A stretch of DNA of 64,000 nt, taken from NCBI RefSeq assembly GCF_002874965.1, contig NZ_CP025624.1:1860001-1924000 (forward strand). The letters are read 5' to 3'. The translations under genes and the position numbers were made by a program. Each line of letters starts with the position of its first letter. The first letter of the stretch is position 1. The notes beneath the pieces are model-generated. The model was given only the letters and a program-made list of their open reading frames with translations. It ran no database searches and was not told the DNA's origin. Source of the DNA: Pseudomonas sp. NC02. Its GTDB lineage: Bacteria; Pseudomonadota; Gammaproteobacteria; Pseudomonadales; Pseudomonadaceae. Shown here one piece after another: positions 31,262 to 41,505 of the stretch.

Positions 31262-32710
31262 GTGACTCAGAAGCCCGACCAGTGTCTTGGTGAATGGATC
31301 GACCGTGAAGCACTCGCTGAAGCGATGATTCCGCTTATCGGTCAGCTATACCGCAATAACAACGTGGTGAGCTCGATCTATGGCCGCAGCCTGATCAACC
31401 AATCAGTCATCGCGATTCTCAAGGCTCATCGCTTTGCTCGCCATCGTTCTGCCGACGATAGCGAACTCTCCGTCCACGAAACATTCCCTCTGCTTAAAGC
31501 CATGAGCGAGCTCAAGCTCGGCGCGGCTTCGGTAGACCTGGGCAAGCTGGCCTATAAATTCCGCAAGGAAGGCGCTGGCCGCACCGCCGAGCAGTTCGTA
31601 CGTGAAGAAATGGCCGACGTGGTTGGCCAGCAAAACGCCGCAGCCCGCAAAGGCACCGACGTTGTGCTGTACGGTTTCGGTCGTATCGGCCGCCTGCTGG
31701 CGCGCATCCTGATCGAAAAAACCGGTGGCGGCGACGGCCTGCGCCTGCGTGCCATCGTGGTGCGTAAAGGTGCTGAAAACGACCTGACCAAGCGCGCGAG
31801 CCTGCTGCGTCGTGACTCGGTCCACGGTCCGTTCAACGGCACCATCGTCATCGACGAAGAAAACAACACCATCACCGCCAACGGTAACCTGATCCAGGTG
31901 ATCTACGCGAAGAACCCGTCTGAGGTGGATTACACCCAGTACGGCATCAAGGACGCACTGCTGGTGGACAACACCGGTGTGTGGCGTGATGCCGAGGGCC
32001 TGGGCCAGCACCTGGCGTGCCCGGGTATCGACCGCGTTGTCCTGACTGCGCCTGGCAAGGGCAAGCTGAAGAACATCGTGCACGGCATCAACCACGGTGA
32101 AATCACCGCTGACGACAAGATCGTGTCCGCCGCTTCCTGCACCACCAACGCCATCGTGCCGGTGCTGAAGGCTGTGAATGACAAGTTCGGTATCGTTAAC
32201 GGTCACGTTGAAACGGTTCACTCGTACACCAACGACCAGAACCTGATCGACAACTTCCACAAGGGCGATCGCCGTGGCCGTAGCGCCGCGCTGAACATGG
32301 TGATCACCGAGACCGGTGCTGCCACCGCTGCTGCCAAGGCCCTGCCTGAACTGGCCGGCAAGCTGACCGGTAACGCGATCCGTGTTCCGACGCCGAACGT
32401 GTCGATGGCCATTCTCAACCTGAACCTTGAGAAAGCCGCCACCCGTGAAGAGATGAACGAGTACCTGCGCTACATGGCGCTGCACTCCGATCTGCACAAG
32501 CAAATCGACTTCGTCAATTCGCAGGAAGTGGTTTCCACCGACTTCGTGGGCTCGCGCCACGCCGGTGTGGTGGACGCTGAAGCGACCATCACTCAAGAGA
32601 ACCGCGTTGTTCTGTACGTCTGGTACGACAACGAATTCGGTTACAGCTGCCAGGTGGTTCGTGTGATGGAAGACATGGCCGGGGTTAACCCGCCAGCATT
32701 CCCGCGCTAA
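31262..32710 (+). CDS. gap: Glyceraldehyde-3-phosphate dehydrogenase, long form
   Basis: 482 residues, longer than the usual 330-340 because an extra N-terminal region of about 120 residues (TQKPDQCLGEWIDREALAEA...) precedes the NAD-binding domain (VVLYGFGRIGRLLARIL). The catalytic Cys is near residue 293 in SAASCTTNAIVPVL, and the C-terminus has WYDNEFGYSCQVVR. This matches the PA3001-type enzyme of Pseudomonas. The start is the GTG at 31262, with GGAAGG five bases upstream; an ATG at 31247 (five codons longer) lacks a ribosome-binding site but may be used in other annotations. Confidence 0.9.
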   Translation: MTQKPDQCLGEWIDREALAEAMIPLIGQLYRNNNVVSSIYGRSLINQSVIAILKAHRFARHRSADDSELSVHETFPLLKAMSELKLGAASVDLGKLAYKFRKEGAGRTAEQFVREEMADVVGQQNAAARKGTDVVLYGFGRIGRLLARILIEKTGGGDGLRLRAIVVRKGAENDLTKRASLLRRDSVHGPFNGTIVIDEENNTITANGNLIQVIYAKNPSEVDYTQYGIKDALLVDNTGVWRDAEGLGQHLACPGIDRVVLTAPGKGKLKNIVHGINHGEITADDKIVSAASCTTNAIVPVLKAVNDKFGIVNGHVETVHSYTNDQNLIDNFHKGDRRGRSAALNMVITETGAATAAAKALPELAGKLTGNAIRVPTPNVSMAILNLNLEKAATREEMNEYLRYMALHSDLHKQIDFVNSQEVVSTDFVGSRHAGVVDAEATITQENRVVLYVWYDNEFGYSCQVVRVMEDMAGVNPPAFPR

Positions 32711-32727
32711 GCATCAGCGGTAAATGA

Positions 32728-32756
32728 AAAAGCCCCGACTGGTTCGGGGCTTTTTT
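32728..32756 (+). terminator. Terminator after gap
   Basis: AAAAAGCCCCGA / CTGG / TTCGGGGCTTTTTT. Confidence 0.93.
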
Positions 32757-32791
32757 ATGTCTGTTGTTTTTGTGTTGCTTGTACCGGCCTC

Positions 32792-32865
32792 ATCGCAGGC
32801 AAGCCAGCTCCCACATTTTGATTTGTGAATACATTTCAAATGTGGGAGCGGGCTTGCTCGCGAAA
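32792..32865. repeat. REPIN with one diverged arm
   Basis: The left arm (ATCGCAGGCAAGCCAGCTCC CACA) has several substitutions; the right arm is the standard TGTGGGAGCGGGCTTGCTCG. The spacer has the extra inverted match CACATTTTGA / TTTCAAATGTG. Confidence 0.8.
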
Positions 32866-32873
32866 GCGACCTA

Positions 32874-34172
32874 TCAAGCGCCGCCGACTACAGAGGCCTG
32901 CGCGGTACGCAGTTCATGCCGGTTGCCCTTGAACAGAATCAATGTGGCGATCAAGCCCAGCACCGCCGCGCCGCTGAGCCAGATGCCCGGTGCGGCCTTG
33001 TTGTCCAGCACGTGGATCAGGTAGGTACAGGCCGCCGGAGTAAAGCCACCAAAGGTTGCCGTCGCCAGGCTGTAGGCCAGGGAGAAACCGGTGGTGCGCA
33101 CTTCTACCGGCATGATTTCGGTCAGCGCTACAACCATCGCGCCGTTGTACGAGCCATACAGGAACGACAGCCAGAGCAGCACGATCAGCAGATGGCTGAA
33201 ACTCGGGTTGGCTACCAGCCAGGACAGCGCTGGATAAGCGGTGAGGATCGCCAGAATAGTCGCCCCCAGCAGCAGGGGTTTACGCCCGATCTTGTCGGAC
33301 ACCGCCCCCATCACCGGCAGCCAGATGAAGTTCGAGATGCCCACGCACACAGTGACCAGCAGCGCGTCGAAGTCCGACAGGTGCAGTTCGGCCTTGCCGA
33401 AGGTCGGGGTGTAGGCGGTGATCAGGTAGAACGACACGGTGGTCATCACCACCAGCGCCATGCCGGCGATGACGATGCCGAAGTTCTGGCCGATCGAGCG
33501 GACGATTTCCTGCAGGGTAGGGCGGTGTTTGCGCGCCTGGAATTCCGGGGTTTCTTCCAGGGAGCGACGAATCACGAAGATCACCGGCACGATCAGGCAG
33601 CCGATCAGGAACGGCACGCGCCAGCCCCAGTCACCCATTTCTTCCGGGCTGAGCCAGTGGTTGAGGCCTACGCCCAGCAGGCCGGCGAATACCACCGCAG
33701 CTTGCTGGCTGGCGGACTGCCAACTGACGAAGAAGCCTTTACGGCCTGGAGTGGCGATTTCCGCCAGGTACACCGACACGCCGCCCAGTTCGACACCGGC
33801 GGAGAAACCTTGCAGCAGGCGGCCGAACAACACGATCAGCGGCGCCGCGACACCCAGGGTGGCATACCCGGGAACGCAGGCGATCAGCACGGTACCGGCG
33901 GCCATCATCGCCAGGGTGATCACCAGGCCCTTTTTACGGCCGTGACGGTCGATATAGGCACCGAGGAAAATCGCGCCCAGCGGACGCATCAGGAACCCGG
34001 CACCAAAGGTCGCCAGGGACAGCATCAGGGACGCGAACGCGCTGTCGGTGGGGAAAAATGTCTTGGCAATGGCCGTGGCGTAGAAGCCATAGACCATGAA
34101 GTCGAACATCTCGAGGAAGTTACCGCTGACAACGCGAAAGATCGCCTTGCCCTTGCCCGTTGTAGTGGACAT
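32874..34172 (-). CDS. MFS transporter, metabolite:H+ symporter (citrate/tricarballylate-like)
   Basis: 432 residues, 12 membrane segments. The MHS-family start [20 protein letters not shown], the loop 2-3 motif [13 protein letters not shown] and the second-half repeat [14 protein letters not shown] are clear. It most resembles the CitA/TcuC group that imports citrate or related tricarboxylates with protons; the substrate is inferred only. The start is taken as ATG 34172; a GTG three codons upstream is possible, and neither has a strong ribosome-binding site. It stands alone between REPINs. Confidence 0.85.
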   Translation of the reverse strand: MSTTTGKGKAIFRVVSGNFLEMFDFMVYGFYATAIAKTFFPTDSAFASLMLSLATFGAGFLMRPLGAIFLGAYIDRHGRKKGLVITLAMMAAGTVLIACVPGYATLGVAAPLIVLFGRLLQGFSAGVELGGVSVYLAEIATPGRKGFFVSWQSASQQAAVVFAGLLGVGLNHWLSPEEMGDWGWRVPFLIGCLIVPVIFVIRRSLEETPEFQARKHRPTLQEIVRSIGQNFGIVIAGMALVVMTTVSFYLITAYTPTFGKAELHLSDFDALLVTVCVGISNFIWLPVMGAVSDKIGRKPLLLGATILAILTAYPALSWLVANPSFSHLLIVLLWLSFLYGSYNGAMVVALTEIMPVEVRTTGFSLAYSLATATFGGFTPAACTYLIHVLDNKAAPGIWLSGAAVLGLIATLILFKGNRHELRTAQASVVGGA

Positions 34173-34357
34173 GTCATGCACTCATTTTGGCTATCTTATT
34201 AGTAATCCCTGGTCGCAACCGTCCTTGCTGTTAAAGCCTTGGCACGAGGCTGGCGCTGAACAGTTTTGTAACGATATGTGTATAAGCCACCACAGGCAAC
34301 AAAAAACCGATAGCAAGCTGGCAAATTGCCGCAGGCCTCCGGGTGATGAAAATCCAA

Positions 34358-34446
34358 TGTGGGAGCGGGCTTGCTCGCGAATGCGGTGTGTCAGTCAGCT
34401 TATGAGCCAATGACACACCGCATTCGCGAGCAAGCCCGCTCCCACA
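34358..34446. repeat. REPIN with extended inverted spacer
   Basis: Both arms are canonical (TGTGGGAGCGGGCTTGCTCG). The spacer pairs further: ATGCGGTGTGTCA with TGACACACCGCAT, giving nearly 37 bp of continuous inverted repeat. Confidence 0.93.
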
Positions 34447-34458
34447 GGGTTTTTGCGA

Positions 34459-35001
34459 TCAGTTGAGGAGGGTGTTACGCAGGCTGTCGGACAAGCCTTT
34501 TGGTGCCAGCCAGATTCCCAGGTAAGCCTTGGCCAGCTCGTCATTGCGACTGCTGAACACCACCGTGCCGTTGATTTCCAGGTTCAGGCCGCGCTGAGGC
34601 TGGAAGTCCAGCGCATAACGGTCGCCGCTGCGGATGTTGCGGAAGCTTTTGTGCAATTGATCCAGTTCAGGCTTCAGGCGGGCGAGGGCGGCGGGTGTTT
34701 GCTGACGTTCGAGGGTGGCAGTGGCGGCCTTGATCACATCGTTGCGGTCGATATCGCGAAAGTAATACAGCTCCAGGCGCAGGTCTTTTTGCTGATCCAG
34801 GGCTTGTTTGGCGCTCAGGTCAGCCGGGGCGAACAATGCCGCCGCATAGACGTCTGCCCACAGGTAGGTCAGGACGGCCTGGTTTTTCAGCACCAGTTGA
34901 TGAGATTGCGCCGGAAAATCGGCTTGTTTGAGGCGATCAGCCTCATTCGCCAGAACCGGGACCGAAAACATCAGCAATAAACAAATGACGACATGCTTCA
35001 T
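34459..35001 (-). CDS. Secreted chalcone-isomerase-like protein
   Basis: 180 residues with a signal peptide (MKHVVICLLLMFSVPVLA). The mature part resembles the bacterial chalcone-isomerase-like family (YLWADVYAAALFAP, LRLELYYFRDIDRNDVIKA, GLNLEINGTVV). Bacterial members are periplasmic and not known to act on flavonoids; their role is uncertain. Single gene divergent from sthA. Confidence 0.75.
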   Translation of the reverse strand: MKHVVICLLLMFSVPVLANEADRLKQADFPAQSHQLVLKNQAVLTYLWADVYAAALFAPADLSAKQALDQQKDLRLELYYFRDIDRNDVIKAATATLERQQTPAALARLKPELDQLHKSFRNIRSGDRYALDFQPQRGLNLEINGTVVFSSRNDELAKAYLGIWLAPKGLSDSLRNTLLN

Positions 35002-35237
35002 AATGGCCAGTCATGAAAAGGTGCTTGCCTACAGGTTAATTCAATAACGAGCGCCGTGTAGTAAAGGCAAAACTGGCCTACGACGCGACCAAGGGTTAAT
35101 GTGCGCGACGTTGAGCGTTCTATAGACTGTGCCCCGGCTCACACACTTGAGCCACATTGATCCTTCATGACCGCTGGCCGCGGCATGATTTAGCCAGGCG
35201 TCCAACCGTGCGCCCTGGCCTGTTCTGAGGAGTACGC

Positions 35238-36632
35238 ATGGCTGTCTACAACTACGACGTGGTGGTACTGGGTTCCGGCCCAGCTGGAGAAGGTGCGGCG
35301 ATGAACGCCGCCAAAGCAGGGCGCAAGGTGGCGATGGTCGATAGCCGTCGCCAGGTCGGCGGTAACTGCACCCACCTGGGTACCATCCCGTCCAAGGCCT
35401 TGCGTCACTCGGTGCGCCAGATCATGCAGTTCAACACCAACCCGATGTTCCGGGCCATTGGTGAGCCGCGCTGGTTCTCGTTCCCGGACGTGCTCAAGAG
35501 CGCTGAAAAAGTCATTTCCAAACAGGTTGCCTCGCGTACCGGCTTCTATGCCCGTAACCGCGTCGACCTGTTCTTCGGCACCGGCAGCTTCGCCGACGAG
35601 CAAACCGTCGAAGTGGTCTGCGCCAACGGCGTGGTCGAGAAGCTGGTAGCCAAGCACATCATCATCGCCACCGGCTCGCGTCCGTATCGCCCGGCGGATA
35701 TCGATTTCCACCACCCGCGTATCTACGATAGCGACACCATCCTCAGCCTGGGCCACACCCCGCGCAAACTGATCATCTACGGCGCCGGCGTGATCGGCTG
35801 TGAATACGCCTCGATCTTCAGCGGCCTGGGTGTATTGGTCGAGCTGGTGGATAACCGCGACCAGTTGCTGAGCTTCCTCGACTCGGAAATTTCCCAGGCG
35901 TTGAGTTACCACTTCAGCAACAACAACATCACCGTGCGCCACAACGAAGAGTACGAGCGGGTCGAAGGCCTGGACAACGGTGTGATCCTGCACCTGAAAT
36001 CCGGCAAGAAGATCAAGGCCGACGCCTTGCTGTGGTGCAACGGCCGTACCGGCAACACCGACAAGCTGGGCATGGAAAACATCGGGGTCAAGGTCAACAG
36101 CCGTGGCCAGATCGAAGTCGACGAGAACTACCGCACCTGCGTACCGAACATCTACGGTGCCGGTGACGTGATCGGCTGGCCGAGCCTGGCCAGTGCCGCC
36201 CATGACCAGGGCCGCTCGGCCGCTGGCAGCATTGTCGACAACGGCAGCTGGCGCTACGTCAACGACGTGCCGACCGGGATCTACACGATTCCCGAGATCA
36301 GCTCGATCGGCAAGAACGAGCACGAACTGACCAAGGCCAAGGTGCCTTATGAAGTCGGCAAGGCGTTCTTCAAGAGCATGGCGCGTGCGCAGATCGCCGG
36401 TGAGCCCCAGGGCATGCTGAAGATCCTGTTCCACCGCGAGACTCTGGAAGTGCTGGGCGTGCATTGCTTCGGCTATCAGGCGTCGGAGATCGTGCACATC
36501 GGCCAGGCGATCATGAACCAGCCGGGTGAGCTGAATACCCTCAAGTATTTCGTCAACACCACGTTCAACTACCCGACCATGGCTGAAGCCTATCGGGTAG
36601 CGGCCTACGACGGCCTCAACCGGCTTTTTTGA
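35238..36632 (+). CDS. sthA: Soluble pyridine nucleotide transhydrogenase
   Basis: 464 residues. An FAD-binding Rossmann motif ([20 protein letters not shown]), an NAD(P) motif ([20 protein letters not shown]) and a C-terminal dimerisation domain are present. The site equivalent to the CxxxxC disulfide of its relatives has only one Cys ([15 protein letters not shown]), which is characteristic of SthA. It balances NADPH and NADH pools in the cytoplasm. The start at 35238 follows GAGGAG. Confidence 0.96.
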   Translation: MAVYNYDVVVLGSGPAGEGAAMNAAKAGRKVAMVDSRRQVGGNCTHLGTIPSKALRHSVRQIMQFNTNPMFRAIGEPRWFSFPDVLKSAEKVISKQVASRTGFYARNRVDLFFGTGSFADEQTVEVVCANGVVEKLVAKHIIIATGSRPYRPADIDFHHPRIYDSDTILSLGHTPRKLIIYGAGVIGCEYASIFSGLGVLVELVDNRDQLLSFLDSEISQALSYHFSNNNITVRHNEEYERVEGLDNGVILHLKSGKKIKADALLWCNGRTGNTDKLGMENIGVKVNSRGQIEVDENYRTCVPNIYGAGDVIGWPSLASAAHDQGRSAAGSIVDNGSWRYVNDVPTGIYTIPEISSIGKNEHELTKAKVPYEVGKAFFKSMARAQIAGEPQGMLKILFHRETLEVLGVHCFGYQASEIVHIGQAIMNQPGELNTLKYFVNTTFNYPTMAEAYRVAAYDGLNRLF

Positions 36633-36674
36633 GCGGCTCCGGCCGGTGGCCTGAGCCGGCCGGGGAGACCGATT

Positions 36675-37397
36675 TCAGTAATTCCCGAGGGTGGCAGTGG
36701 CCAAACCGGGAAAGTCTGTAATCAGGCTATCTACGCCGAAGTCGGCGAGCCTGCGCATCAGCGCGGGTTCGTTGACGGTCCACACGGACACGTGCAAACC
36801 CTGGCGCTGGGCTTTTTCCAGACGCTCAGGGGTGCACAACGTCCAGTTCAACGCCAGAATCTCACAGCCATAGTTGGCCGCGACCTTCAACGGGTCGAGC
36901 CAGGCGTATTCGGCTACCAGCCCGCGGGACAGGTCCGGGGTGAGGTCCAGCGCCGCTTTCAACACTTCCCGCGAGCTTGAGGTCACGGTGACCTTGTCCA
37001 TCAGCCCGAAACGCTGAGCCATTTCACGGATCGCCAGCACGGTGGTTGCCGCACGGGTGCGCGATGCGCTTTTGACTTCCAGTTGCCAGTGGTCGAAGTC
37101 GCACTGTTCGAACAGCTCTTCCAGTCGTGGGATCGGGCAAGGGTTGACCCAGCCCGGGCCGCCTTTGCGCGCGTCCATCTTGACCAGGTCGGCGGCTGAA
37201 TACTCGACGACCTTGCCGCGCCGGTCGGTGGTGCGCTTGAGCGTCGGGTCGTGGATGACCATCAGCTCGCCGTCCATGGACAGGTGCAAATCCAGTTCGC
37301 AGCGGCGCACGCCGTGCTTGAGGCATTCCTGGAAGCTGGTCAGGGTGTTTTCCGGTGCTTCGCCTTTGGCACCGCGGTGGCCATAAATCAGGGTCAC
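36675..37397 (-). CDS. Glycerophosphodiester phosphodiesterase
   Basis: 240 residues. The GDPD catalytic start YGHRGAKGEAPENTLTSFQE is followed by CELDLHLSMDGELMVIHDPTLKRTTD; these supply the His/Glu/Asp ligands of the metal site. It hydrolyses deacylated phospholipids to glycerol-3-phosphate and an alcohol. No signal peptide, so cytoplasmic (UgpQ-like). The GTG at 37397 is chosen as start because AAAGGAGCAACT lies just upstream; the frame is open 19 codons further. Confidence 0.87.
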   Translation of the reverse strand: MTLIYGHRGAKGEAPENTLTSFQECLKHGVRRCELDLHLSMDGELMVIHDPTLKRTTDRRGKVVEYSAADLVKMDARKGGPGWVNPCPIPRLEELFEQCDFDHWQLEVKSASRTRAATTVLAIREMAQRFGLMDKVTVTSSSREVLKAALDLTPDLSRGLVAEYAWLDPLKVAANYGCEILALNWTLCTPERLEKAQRQGLHVSVWTVNEPALMRRLADFGVDSLITDFPGLATATLGNY

Positions 37398-37463
37398 AGT
37401 TGCTCCTTTACGCCAGGGTTCCTGGCTGGATGGATGACGCGACGCGCCATTCAATGATCGTAT

Positions 37464-38048
37464 TCAGGTGTCGGATTCGTCGCTTTTTTCCCGCGCCAGG
37501 CGCCGTTCCTGGGCCTGTTTCTGCAGGATATAGCGTGCCAGCAACTGGCGTTGGGCATCGGTCATGGCTTCGAATTCCGTGCCGATTTCAAAGCCACCGG
37601 TCTTGGCATCGCAATGGGTAACCTTGGCTCGCAGCAACAGCCCGAGGGCTTGCGGCATCAGCACCAGCTTGACCGCCAGGTGGCTGTCGGGCTGGATCGC
37701 CGTGGGGTTCAGGAACTCGATGCCGCCTTCGGAAATGACCACGGGCTGCGGCGTACCGATCTCGCCCAGCAGGCTTTGCGCCATGATCTGGCTGAGCAAA
37801 TCCATGCGTTTGTTCTGCACTTTGAGGAAGGCGGCCAGGGTGCGGTCCCGCTCGCCGATCTGGCGCAGCAAGTGCTGGGATTCAAATTCACTCAGGTGCA
37901 ACTCGCTGAGCAGATTGAACAGCGGCGAATCATCCAGCAACACTTCCTTGCTCAGCGCTTCCGGGCCCGACAGTGGGGTAATTTCCAGTGCGATCATGTC
38001 CTCGATACGGTAGTATTCGCGGCGATCTTCTTCATCTAATGTCGACAT
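37464..38048 (-). CDS. PilZ-domain protein with degenerate second motif
   Basis: 194 residues. The N-terminal RREYYRIED carries the RxxxR half of the cyclic-di-GMP binding motif. The second half, normally (D/N)xSxxG, reads VVISEGG, so the acidic/Asn position is Val. Between them is a helical YcgR-like insertion (residues 45-95), and the C-terminus is highly charged. It may bind c-di-GMP weakly or not at all. It lies 66 bp from the GDPD gene on the same strand and just upstream of the divergent lol locus, as in P. aeruginosa. Confidence 0.75.
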   Translation of the reverse strand: MSTLDEEDRREYYRIEDMIALEITPLSGPEALSKEVLLDDSPLFNLLSELHLSEFESQHLLRQIGERDRTLAAFLKVQNKRMDLLSQIMAQSLLGEIGTPQPVVISEGGIEFLNPTAIQPDSHLAVKLVLMPQALGLLLRAKVTHCDAKTGGFEIGTEFEAMTDAQRQLLARYILQKQAQERRLAREKSDESDT

Positions 38049-38142
38049 GGCGAACCCAAGGCAGCGGTGATGGTCTGAGTGTAAAGCTGCTTACCTGACC
38101 CCGCCACAAGGACGTCTTCTTTTCCTCCGAACAAGCCCCGAC

Positions 38143-39393
38143 ATGTTCAGACCTCTCTTCGTATTTATTGGCACGCGTTATACCCGTGCAAAACGTCGCA
38201 ATCATTTTGTGTCGTTCATTTCCCTGACCTCGATGATCGGGCTCGCCCTTGGCGTTGTCGTGATGATTGTGGTGCTGTCGGTGATGAACGGCTTCGATCA
38301 TGAGATGCGCACCCGCGTGCTGGGCATGGTGCCCCACGCGACCATCGAGTCGGGTGAGCCCATCAGCGACTGGCAAAGCCTGGCCGCGAAGGTCAAGCAG
38401 AACCCCAAAGTGCTGGCGGTTGCGCCCTTCACCCAGATGCAGGGCCTGTTGACCAATGACGGCAAGGTGCAGAAAGTCCTGCTCAATGCCATCGACCCGG
38501 CGCAGGAACGCAATGTCTCGATCATCGATAACTTCATGCAACAGGGTAAACTGGACGACTTGTCGCCCGGCAGCTTTGGCATCGCTATCGGCGACAAGGC
38601 GGCGGCCAAGCTCGGCGTGGGCATCGGCGACAAGCTGACCTTCGTCGCGCCGGAAGTCACCGTGACTCCGGCGGGCATGTTCCCGCGCATGAAGCGCTTT
38701 ACCGTGGTCGGCATCTTCCATGTCGGCGCCGGTGAGATCGACGGCTACCTGGGCCTGACCAACCTGACCGACCTGGCCCGCCTGCATCGCTGGAAGCCGG
38801 ACCAGGTCCAGGGCTTGCGCCTGAAATTCAACGACCTGTTCGACGCGCCGCGTACCTCGTGGGAAATCGCCCAGCACCTGGGTGAAAACCAGTACTACGC
38901 CCGCGACTGGACCCGTACCCACGGCAACCTGTACCAGGCCATCCGCATGGAAAAAGCCATGATCGGCTTGCTGTTGCTGCTGATCGTCGCCGTCGCCGCC
39001 TTCAACATCATCTCCACGCTGGTGATGGTGGTGAACGACAAGAAGGGCGACATCGCGATCCTGCGCACCCTTGGCGCCACGCCGGGGCAGATCATGGCGA
39101 TCTTCATGGTCCAGGGCACGGTGATCGGTGTCGTCGGCACCTTGATCGGCACCGTGGTGGGGATTCTCGCCGCGCTGAACGTCAGCGCTGCTATCGCCGG
39201 GCTGGAAGTGTTGATCGGCCACAAATTCTTGAACTCCGACGTCTACTTCATCGACTACTTGCCGTCCCAGGTGCAGAGCCAGGACGTATTGATGGTCGGC
39301 GGCGCCGCGTTGGTCCTGAGTTTCCTTGCCACCCTGTATCCAGCCTGGCGCGCGGCACGTACCCAGCCGGCGCAGGCTTTACGTTATGAGTGA
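38143..39393 (+). CDS. lolC: Lipoprotein-releasing ABC permease LolC/E, first copy
   Basis: 416 residues. The cytoplasmic start [20 protein letters not shown] leads into TM1 ([20 protein letters not shown]), a large periplasmic MacB-like domain and three C-terminal segments ([38 protein letters not shown] and the last near [12 protein letters not shown]). LolCDE extracts outer-membrane lipoproteins from the inner membrane and passes them to LolA. It overlaps lolD by a few bases. Confidence 0.92.
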   Translation: MFRPLFVFIGTRYTRAKRRNHFVSFISLTSMIGLALGVVVMIVVLSVMNGFDHEMRTRVLGMVPHATIESGEPISDWQSLAAKVKQNPKVLAVAPFTQMQGLLTNDGKVQKVLLNAIDPAQERNVSIIDNFMQQGKLDDLSPGSFGIAIGDKAAAKLGVGIGDKLTFVAPEVTVTPAGMFPRMKRFTVVGIFHVGAGEIDGYLGLTNLTDLARLHRWKPDQVQGLRLKFNDLFDAPRTSWEIAQHLGENQYYARDWTRTHGNLYQAIRMEKAMIGLLLLLIVAVAAFNIISTLVMVVNDKKGDIAILRTLGATPGQIMAIFMVQGTVIGVVGTLIGTVVGILAALNVSAAIAGLEVLIGHKFLNSDVYFIDYLPSQVQSQDVLMVGGAALVLSFLATLYPAWRAARTQPAQALRYE

Positions 39394-39400
39394 ATCGGGC

Positions 39401-40084
39401 ATGAGTGAAAAAGCAATCCTGAGCTGCCGCAACCTGGGCAAATCCTACGAGGAAGGCCCGGAGTCCGTGGTGGTGCTGTCCAACCTGCAGCTGGAACTGC
39501 ACCCGGGCGAACGCGTGGCGATCGTCGGCAGTTCCGGTTCCGGTAAAAGTACCTTGCTCAACCTGTTGGGCGGCCTTGATACGCCGTCCCAGGGCAGCGT
39601 CTGGCTGGCCGGCGAAGAGTTGTCGGCCCTGGGCGAGAAGGCCCGTGGCCAGTTGCGCAACCGTTCGCTGGGTTTTGTGTACCAGTTCCACCACTTGCTG
39701 CCCGAGTTCACCGCCCTGGAAAACGTCTGCATGCCGCTGTTGATCGGCAAGACCGCGATCCCGGAAGCACGCCAGCGTGCCCAGGCGTTGCTGGAGCGCG
39801 TCGGCCTGGGTCATCGCCTGGAGCACAAACCGGCTGAGTTGTCCGGCGGCGAGCGCCAGCGTGTGGCGATTGCCCGTGCCCTGGTCAACAACCCGGGCCT
39901 GGTGATGCTCGACGAGCCGACCGGCAACCTCGACTCCCACACCGCCCAGGGCATCAAGGACTTGATGCTGGAGTTGAGCACCCAGATGCGCACCGCGTTC
40001 CTGGTGGTGACCCATGACATGAGCATGGCCCGCCAGATGGACCGTGTGTTGCACCTGCAGGAAGGTCATCTGGTCGCCATCTGA
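39401..40084 (+). CDS. lolD: Lipoprotein-releasing ABC ATPase LolD
   Basis: 227 residues. Walker [21 protein letters not shown]-loop [16 protein letters not shown] (typical of LolD), signature [15 protein letters not shown] and Walker [11 protein letters not shown]. It powers lipoprotein release together with the flanking permeases. An earlier in-frame ATG at 39386 overlaps the lolC stop and would add MSESG; the 39401 start gives the usual Pseudomonas length. Both starts imply translational coupling to lolC. Confidence 0.93.
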   Translation: MSEKAILSCRNLGKSYEEGPESVVVLSNLQLELHPGERVAIVGSSGSGKSTLLNLLGGLDTPSQGSVWLAGEELSALGEKARGQLRNRSLGFVYQFHHLLPEFTALENVCMPLLIGKTAIPEARQRAQALLERVGLGHRLEHKPAELSGGERQRVAIARALVNNPGLVMLDEPTGNLDSHTAQGIKDLMLELSTQMRTAFLVVTHDMSMARQMDRVLHLQEGHLVAI

Positions 40085-40095
40085 CCTGTTTCAAG

Positions 40096-40118
40096 CCCGG
40101 CGCCCGGCGCCGGGTTTT
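40096..40118 (+). terminator. Hairpin/terminator between lolD and the second permease
   Basis: A perfect 8-bp stem CCCGGCGC / CCG / GCGCCGGG followed by TTTTCTATTTTTT. It could reduce read-through into the third lol gene. Confidence 0.75.
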
Positions 40119-40142
40119 CTATTTTTTCAACGGTGCCCGCGA

Positions 40143-41387
40143 ATGTTCAGACCGTTATCGATTTTCATCGGCACGCGCTATACCCGCGCCAAGCGCCGCA
40201 ACCGTTTTGTTTCGTTTATCTCGATGACCTCGATGATCGGCCTCGCCCTCGGCGTGCTGGCGATGATCGTGGTGTTGTCGGTAATGAACGGTTTCCAGCG
40301 GGAAATGAGCTCACGCATCCTCGGCATGGTGCCCCACGCGACCATCGTTGGCGTGAAGCCCATCAGCGACTGGCAGCCGGTGGCAGATGCCGCGATGAAG
40401 AATCCGGAAGTCACTGCTGCTGTACCGTTCACACAGATGGACGGCATGCTCTCCTACAAGGGCGCGATGCAGCCGATCGAGATCAGTGGCGTTGATCCGG
40501 CCCAGGAAGGCAAGGTGTCGATCGTGGCCCAGCACATTGTCCAGGGCCATCTGGAAGACCTGAAGCCAGGTGAGTTCGGTGTGGTGATCGGCGAAATCAC
40601 CGCCCGGCGTTTTCGCCTGAATGTCGGTGACAAGCTGACCCTGATCGTGCCGGAAATCAGCAGTGCGCCCGGTGGCATCACCCCGCGTATGCAGCGTTTG
40701 AACGTGGTGGGTGTGTTCAAGGTGGGCGCGGAGCTGGATGGCTCCATGGCCCTGATCCACATGGCCGACGCCGCCGAGATACAGCATTGGGAGCCGAACC
40801 AGGTGCAAAGCGTGCGCCTGGCGGTGAAAGACTTGTATGCCGCACCCAAGGTCTCGGCGGATATCGCCGCCAGCCTCGGCGCCGACTACAAGGCCGACGA
40901 CTGGACCCACACCCAGGGCAGCCTGTTCAGCGCGATGAAGATGGAAAAAACCATGATCGGCCTGCTGTTGCTGATGATCGTTGCCGTGGCAGCGTTCAAC
41001 ATCATCGCGACCTTGATCATGGTGGTGAACGACAAGGGCGCCGACATTGCGATCCTGCGCACCATTGGCGCCACGCCGCGGCAGATCATGGCGATCTTCA
41101 TGGTGCAGGGGACGGTGATCGGGATCGTCGGTACCTTGATCGGTGGCATCCTCGGCGTGATTGCGGCGCTGAACGTCAGTGAACTGGTGGGTTGGCTGGA
41201 ACGGGTGACCGGGCAGCATATCTTCAGTTCGGACGTGTATTTCGTCAGCAACCTGCCTTCGCAGTTGCAGGGTGGGGATGTGTTGCTGATTTGCTCGGCG
41301 GGGTTTGTGTTGAGCTTTTTGGCGACCATCTATCCGGCGTATCGCGCGGCGAAGATTGAGCCGGCGCATGCCCTCAGGTATTCGTAA
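40143..41387 (+). CDS. lolE: Lipoprotein-releasing ABC permease LolC/E, second copy
   Basis: 414 residues, very similar over its whole length to the first permease: same start pattern ([20 protein letters not shown]), same TM1 ([20 protein letters not shown]) and same C-terminal four-helix FtsX module ([17 protein letters not shown]). By position it fills the LolE place in the LolC-LolD-LolE complex. It differs mainly in the periplasmic domain. Separated from lolD by the hairpin at 40096. Confidence 0.88.
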   Translation: MFRPLSIFIGTRYTRAKRRNRFVSFISMTSMIGLALGVLAMIVVLSVMNGFQREMSSRILGMVPHATIVGVKPISDWQPVADAAMKNPEVTAAVPFTQMDGMLSYKGAMQPIEISGVDPAQEGKVSIVAQHIVQGHLEDLKPGEFGVVIGEITARRFRLNVGDKLTLIVPEISSAPGGITPRMQRLNVVGVFKVGAELDGSMALIHMADAAEIQHWEPNQVQSVRLAVKDLYAAPKVSADIAASLGADYKADDWTHTQGSLFSAMKMEKTMIGLLLLMIVAVAAFNIIATLIMVVNDKGADIAILRTIGATPRQIMAIFMVQGTVIGIVGTLIGGILGVIAALNVSELVGWLERVTGQHIFSSDVYFVSNLPSQLQGGDVLLICSAGFVLSFLATIYPAYRAAKIEPAHALRYS

Positions 41388-41401
41388 TTCTTAAGACCGC
41401 C

Positions 41402-41487
41402 TTCGCGAGCAAGCCCGCTCCCACATTTTGACCGCGTTCTTCCTGAATGCACCCGGTCAAAATGTGGGAGCGGGCTTGCTCGCGAAA
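41402..41487. repeat. REPIN
   Basis: Inverted arm TTCGCGAGCAAGCCCGCTCC (41402 on) and forward arm ending at 41487. The spacer pairs through CATTTTGACCG / CGGTCAAAATG. Lies between convergent lolE and copS. Confidence 0.93.
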
Positions 41488-41505
41488 GGGCCGCTACAGC
41501 TTGCA

